The notes under the pieces: generated by a model
Databases searched by the model: none
What the model saw: the letters and a program-made list of their open reading frames with translations, nothing else
Told to the model about the DNA's origin: nothing
Program-made: the position numbers and the translations under genes
Shown: piece by piece, positions 58,932-64,000 of the stretch
Layout of the letters: every line of letters begins with the position of its first letter
Position numbering within the stretch: position 1 is the first letter of the stretch
Assembly: GCA_947683625.1 (NCBI GenBank)
Contig: CANTUR010000625.1
Coordinates: 1-64,000 of the forward strand
From: Mallotus nudiflorus
Taxonomy: Eukaryota > Streptophyta > Magnoliopsida > Malpighiales > Euphorbiaceae
Direction of reading: 5' to 3'
DNA length: 64,000 nucleotides

Positions 58932-61050
58932 TGTCACGACCCAAAACAGGGGCCATGACCGGCACTAGGGAACGAGAATTCTTACGAATCCGGAACCCGT
59001 AGCAAGCCTAAAAATAAAAAATAAAACATGCAATAATAATAATAATATAATTAAAATAATCTGCAGTGGAAATAAAATCATAAATATTAAAATAATAATC
59101 CACCACGGAATTTAAATCAACAACTCATCTCGCATATATAAATAACCTTTCAATACAAATCCAGTTCAAATATTTAAAGTACATAATTCATACCAATATA
59201 ATACAACAATCCTCTTTCAACTCTACAACTACTGTAGTGTCTAGATTAATAAAATAAGACTCAAGTGAGTAGTTTACATAATAAAGCCGAGGCAGAAGAA
59301 ATCCGGCATACGGGTCTGCTACTGAGGTATGATGACGATGACTCTCCTGAAAAATAGTCAACGGAGGGGAGTCAGACCTCACTGAGTGAATTGCCATAAT
59401 ATATATACATGCATACTAAATGGAAATGCACTCAGTCAATAGTATATATATAATAAGTATATATACAAGAAAATACACACATATGCAATAAAATCATTTT
59501 ATGTATTTTTATTGAAAATCACAGTTTATGAAGGATTAAATAGAACCCTAGAATATCGCAACCTCAAAACAGTGTTAGACAACACTCTAGCCATACAGGC
59601 ACACTTATTCCAAATATATTCACTTGTTCCATTTGGACAGTAGACTGGTCCCGAAACATTAAGTCAACCGAGCTCCAGAAGTCTGACTGTCAGCGTGATT
59701 GGCCCCGAGACACTTGGTCAACCGAGCTCCAGCAATCACACTCCCAAATCATATCTTAGACATTAAATAATCAAATCCAATCAATATCCGCAAATGGTTA
59801 GTAATATAGCCTAAATACTATCGACATACCGATACGTACTCGGTCCTAGTGCTACCCACTAGGTAGCACGTTCTATTGATATCCTTCATTGAAATATAAA
59901 AAATAAATGATGCATCAATTTAAATAAAATAGCAACACAAACCATATATATACTAGAAATATACCAAAAGTAAACCAGGTATATTTCGAGTATATATATA
60001 TGTCAAATAAATCCAATTAAATGACAACTAAACTAGAAATATATTCAAAAACATTTTAAACATAATTCATTAATAAAATATGCATATAGTTTAAAATACA
60101 CCAAAAATAAACCAAAAGTAAAATAAAATCAAGTACTAATTAAACCATTATGCATATTTAATCAAAATAAACATATATTTCTAAAATCATGCACCCTAGA
60201 GCATATATATATAAAATAGCAACTCACTAATTATTGCGCTCCACGAGATGGGTCCAACGGACCTGGTCCATTAGGCCTCGGTCTTGGCGCAACTAAACAA
60301 ATGATGACAAGAATCAAAATAAATCTAATAGAAAATCCTAGAAACTCAATCTAGAATACTAGACACAGAATTAAATCAGAATTCGATTGGACATTAGGTT
60401 TTACGAGAATTCTACCAAAAACTCGGCAGAACCTCCCCTATAAAACATACATCTCTTTACTAAAAGAGTAGAGCCGGCCCTGCAAAGAAACACACTTCAA
60501 AAATAAACACAGAACACAACCACAATCCCTCGAGGAAGTTAGAGCTCAAACCGAAGCTTGGATCAAGTTCACCGAAGCTTCACGAGCTCAAGGACACCAG
60601 AATCATGAAGAATAATGGTTGGAGGAGGAAGAATGATGGAAAGCTTGAGTTTCGGCCAAAAATGGTGGAAATGGGCTTGGCCGGCGTCGGGGAAGATGAC
60701 AGGGACGGCAGAGCTTGCTGGCGAGGAGGTGGTCGACGGCGGAAGGTTGGAGGCACTCTGGTCGGAGAAGAAACGGACGATGAGGGTGAAGGGAGGGGTA
60801 GTGTCGGGGAAGAAGAAGGGAAAATAGGGGGAAAATTGTGTTTTTGTGTGTATATATGTATATATAATAATAATAATAACTTTAATAATTTATAATATAA
60901 TATATTAATATAATACTTAGAAAAATCACACACCACATGTTTAAAATAAACAATATATATATACATATACACATGTTAATTAAATAACAACTATATAACA
61001 TATACATACAAAATTAAAATAATTACTAAACCCTAAAATTATTAAATATG

Positions 61051-61143
<93 letters not shown>

Positions 61144-61410
61144 CTTAATATGACAAATAAATTGTGCATGGACTAATACAAATTCATAATTCTATTTAAA
61201 ATAATTAATATTAAATTATTCACGTGTCAATTTTTCTGAAAATAAAATTCCCGGAAAAAATTTACGTAAAATACTTAAAATAATATAAAATAATTAAAAT
61301 TAGTTTTAATTATATAACAACTCATAAATATATCATAAATATATATAAAAATTATTAACACTGCATATCCCGATGCAGTATAAAAATATTTAAAAACTCG
61401 GGATATTACA
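58932..61410 (-). repeat. 3' LTR of element F
   Basis: On the minus strand it runs from TGTAATATCCCGAG (61410) to GGGTCGTGACA (58932). 2.48 kb. It contains the (TA)n microsatellite and a GC-richer block at 60600-60850 with open frames on both strands (60605-60895 plus; 60580-60972 minus), which I treat as LTR sequence. No partner LTR in the window. Confidence 0.9.
61054..61135. repeat. (TA)n microsatellite
   Basis: About 41 uninterrupted TA dinucleotides ending at TATGTATGTATC. It lies in the U3 part of the element F LTR, close to the PPT side. Confidence 0.97.
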
Positions 61411-61425
61411 GTCTTCCCCCCTTAC
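61411..61425 (-). other. Polypurine tract of element F
   Basis: Minus strand GTAAGGGGGGAAGAC directly before the LTR start. Confidence 0.9.
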
Positions 61426-61439
61426 AAGAATTCGTCCCC

Positions 61440-62800
61440 GAATTCCATAAAGAAAATTACAAGATCAAGAAGGAAAGAGATACGGGTAAGAAGCTCGCAT
61501 CTCAGCTTCAGTCTCCCACGTATGCTCCTCAACTCTGTTGCTATGCCATAGAACCTTGACCATCGGAATCTGCTTCGATCACAACTATCGAACTTGATAA
61601 TCAACGATCACCACAGGTTCTTCGACAAACGTCAAATCTTCACTTACTTCTACACTATCAGTCTGCAACACATGTGAAGGGTCTGAGATATACTTCCTCA
61701 GCATTGAGATATGAAATACCGGATGCACCTGTGATATAGTCGGGGGCAAAGCCAACCGATATACAACAGTACCAACTCTCTCCAAAATCTCGAACGGTCT
61801 GATATATCTCGGTGCCAACTTATCCTTCCTGCCAAATCTCATAACACCCTTCATCGGACATACCTTCAGAAAAACATAGTCTCCAACCTGAAACTCCACA
61901 TCTCTGCGCCTAGGATCTGCATAGCTCTTCTGCCTGCTAACTGCGGTCTCTAATATGCGCTTAATCATGGTGACTTTCTCTGCAGCATCCTGAACCATCT
62001 CAAGTCCAGTAAAAGCTCTCTCACCAATCTCATCCCAACTCAGAGGGGATCTACATTTCCTTCCATACAACGCCTTGTACGGTGCCATGCCAATATTACT
62101 ATGGTAGCTGTTATTATATGCAAACTCAACGAGAGGCAAATGATCATCCTAGCTACCTCCTAAATCCAGAACACACATCCTCAACATATCTTCCCGTGTT
62201 TGGATCATTCTCTTAGACTGACCATCTGTCTGAGGATGAAAAGTAGTACTGAATTCCAACCTAATGCCCATCGCTTCCTGTAACTTCTGCCAAAAATGAG
62301 AAGTAAACACCGAACCTCTGTCTAACACAATGGACATAGGTACTCCATAAAGGCACACAATATGCTTCATATACAACTTCGCCAATCTAGCTACAGAATA
62401 GGTGGCTTTCACAAGCAAGAAATGTGCAGACTTCGTCAACCTGTCTACAATCACCTAAATGGAATCATATCCATCCTTAGAATGAGGTAAACCAACCACA
62501 AAATCCATAGCTATCCTTTCCCACTTCCACTCGGGAATAGGAAGAGGGTAAAGCTTCCCAGAAGGCTTATGATGTTCAGCTTTCACTTACTGACACGTCA
62601 GGCACTTAACAACATAATCAGTGACATCCTTCTTCAGTCCGTCCCACCAGTATAAATCTCTGATACCGTGGTACATCTTAGTGACACCTGGATGTACGCT
62701 ATAGGCTGTAGAATGTGCTTCCTCTAGGATCTCTTCTCTCAAATCATCCACATCAGGAACACACAATCTACCACTGATCCACAACACACCATCATCATCG
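61440..62800 (-). pseudogene. Integrase with chromodomain, element F
   Basis: The zinc-binding part (62587-62787) reads EEAHSTAYSVHPGVTKMYH and KCLTCQ. Core: the first Asp in the IAMDFVVGLP context near 62500, then DRLTKSAHFL, VLDRGSVFTSHFW (second Asp), HPQTDGQSKRMIQT: the catalytic Glu of GQSERTIQ is Lys. W to TAG at 62149-62151. 61585-62139 is open: EFAYNNSYHSNIGMAPYKAL, YGRKCRSPLSWDEIGE, LAPRYIRPFEILERVGTVVY, VHPVFHISMLRKYISDPSH. The chromodomain (about 61480-61600): MVKVLWHSNRVEEHTWETEA, preceded by one stop. It would target insertion to heterochromatin. Confidence 0.92.
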
Positions 62801-63330
62801 AGTGTGAAATTAGTGAACTTCCTTGCTCAAACATTCTCTGCAAGCTCTTCTAGAATAGGATCTTGGCTTTGAGCTACTTTAATCCTATCCCTCAGTACAT
62901 ATCGCACCTTAAATTGAGCTAGCAGTCCACCTGACCTACTGATCTTCATCATCAGACCTTGATCCACCAATAAATGCAATTCCTAGATCAATGGTCTCCT
63001 CTTAACAGTGATGTGAGCAAGACTGTCTGAGGACTTTCTACTCAAGGCATCTACTACAACATTAGCCTTGCCCGGATGATATAAAATCTCACAGTCATAA
63101 TCCTTCAATAATTCCAACCATCTCCTCTGCCTCAGATTCAGATCTCTCTGCTGGAAAATGTACTTAAGGCTCTTGTGATCAGTAAATATCTCACAAGTCA
63201 CCCAGTACAAATAATGTCTCCAAATCTTCAGAGCAAAGATCATTGCAGCCATTTCAAGGTCATTTGTGGGATAGTTCTGCTCATGCTTCTTCAACTGCCT
63301 CAAAGCATAGGCTATCACCCTACCAATAAC
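62801..63330 (-). pseudogene. RNase H of element F
   Basis: 62983-63318: [80 protein letters not shown] and [12 protein letters not shown]. The catalytic Glu in LEMAA and the Asp in FTDHKSL are present; the last acidic site is VVDALS. 62801-62982 is the linker to integrase, frame-broken. Confidence 0.9.
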
Positions 63331-63551
63331 TCTTGCAACTATTCCTTCAACTCTTTCAACTCTGCAGGAGCCATTCTATAGGGTGGCATAGATATAGGAG
63401 TAGTACCTGGAACCACATCTATACAGAACTCAATCTCTCTGTGAGGTGGTAAACCTGGCAACTCCTCAGGAAAAACATCAAGAAACTCATAGGCAACAGG
63501 AACATCTGTGAGTGACAACTTCTCCACTGAAGTATCCTTGACTAATGCCAA
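63331..63551 (-). pseudogene. RT remnant of element F (catalytic core deleted)
   Basis: It reads VPVAYEFLDVFPEELPGLPP, HREIEFCIDVVPGTTPISMP and [14 protein letters not shown], then a stop, LQELL, and within a few codons the text becomes the GRVIAYAL start of RNase H. The palm and fingers of RT, including the DD active site, normally about 250 to 300 residues between these motifs, are missing. The join near 63320-63335 also changes frame. Confidence 0.92.
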
Positions 63552-63557
63552 ATATTC

Positions 63558-63975
63558 CTAACATCCTTTCCTCAACAACTTCCTAGCTGTAATAGCAGAA
63601 ATAAGATTCTGAGGTGCAGAACTCCTATCACCCACAAACTTAAATTCTTCTTCATCAGGAATTCTGAAAGTCACCTCTTTATTTCGACAATCTACCACGA
63701 CATAGTGCTGAGATAACCAGTCCATACCCAGAATAATATCAAACTCCATCACATCCAACAGAATCAAATCAGTGGGTAATTCTCTACCTCCCACGAGAAC
63801 TAGACAACCAGAAAGAACAATGTCGGTGTCCAAGGAATCGCTCAGAGGAGTAGCAATAGAAAAAGGAAAAGCCATCCTCGAAGCTTACCAACAAGACTTG
63901 GAAGCAAAAATGGAACAAACAAATGAATGCGTGGCACCCGGATTAAACAAAACCCATGCATCCAAGTAACAGACA
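63558..63975 (-). pseudogene. Protease of element F
   Basis: VLFNPGATHSFVC at about 63920-63950: the catalytic D-S-G has become N-P-G. Then MAFPFSIATPLSDSLDTDIV and LILLDVMEFDIILGMDWLSQ, VVVDCRNKEVTF, the usual Tekay/Del protease landmarks. One stop separates the two parts. Gag would lie beyond the window. Confidence 0.88.
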
Positions 63976-64000
63976 AAAACAATACCTGCCACGACTACAT

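Larger units (their letters stand above)
58932..64000 (-). mobile_element. Tekay/Del-type chromovirus element F (5' part outside window)
   Basis: Minus strand: 3' LTR 58932-61410, PPT, integrase with chromodomain, RNase H, an RT remnant and protease, continuing past the window end. TGTCACGACCC at the LTR edge and TGTAATATCCCGAG at the other are typical of Tekay/Del LTRs, and integrase motifs agree. Its coding DNA is clearly richer in GC than its neighbours. Confidence 0.92.

Noticed and set aside
58628..59002. 124-codon Lys/Glu-rich protein
   Set aside because: It starts in the element E linker and ends inside the element F LTR, so it is a chance fusion across an insertion junction.
60580..60972. 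Overlapping open frames on both strands (96 codons plus, 130 codons minus), GC-richer than surroundings
   Set aside because: Both lie inside the element F LTR, show no known motif, and their amino-acid make-up follows the base composition. A real LTR-internal small gene is possible but unsupported.
1..64000. tRNA, rRNA or other structural RNA genes
   Set aside because: I looked for the usual conserved tRNA arm words and found only primer binding sites (TGGTATCAGAGC type), which are tRNA complements and not tRNA genes.

Overview
The window is plant nuclear DNA, most likely from a dicot. It is AT-rich, almost entirely made of LTR retrotransposons, and I could not support a single host gene, tRNA, rRNA or other RNA gene in it. 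Every coding signal belongs to a Ty1/Copia or Ty3/Gypsy element, and every element is broken by stops, frameshifts, deletions or later insertions. It reads like old heterochromatic intergenic space in a repeat-rich plant genome.

Layout. 1-2055: LTR and leader of a decayed Tat/Ogre-type Gypsy element. 2056-4184: a Copia LTR (+) carrying a 46-bp minisatellite. 4185-5630: AT-rich sequence I cannot assign. 5631-23629: SIRE-like Copia element 1 on the minus strand, split by SIRE-like element 2 (plus strand, 10737-21037) of the same family; a near-perfect 5-bp target duplication marks the nesting. Element 2 carries a third ORF downstream of pol behind what looks like its own promoter. 23635-24724: unassigned sequence and a piece of Tat/Ogre leader.

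24725-49062: a giant Tat/Ogre-type element (element A, + strand) with paired LTRs of about 2.2 kb, a leader interrupted by a solo LTR of the same family, gag, protease with a G-patch-like segment, RT, two RNase H domains, integrase, and an antisense plant-mobile-domain ORF. Its 3' region holds a truncated chromovirus (element D, 41188-45659) that runs directly into a 62-bp tandem array with two dyad symmetries per unit (45660-46690), just upstream of the 3' LTR.

49063-54070: a minus-strand Copia element (C) whose pol is split by an unrelated solo LTR (50272-51796). 54071-55238: T-rich and duplicated AT-rich DNA. 55239-58931: a second chromovirus (E), cut off by insertion of a Tekay/Del-type element (F, minus strand, 58932 to beyond the window end), whose RT core has been deleted.

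Relative age can be read from the nesting: element 2 is younger than element 1; the solo LTR at 27298 and element D are younger than element A; the solo LTR at 50272 is younger than C; F is younger than E. Catalytic residues of protease, RT or integrase are lost in most copies, and many stops and target-duplication mismatches are C-to-T or G-to-A changes, as expected from long cytosine methylation. The coordinates of LTR ends come from hand comparison of copies and should be good to a few bases where a TG/CA end, PBS or PPT is cited.
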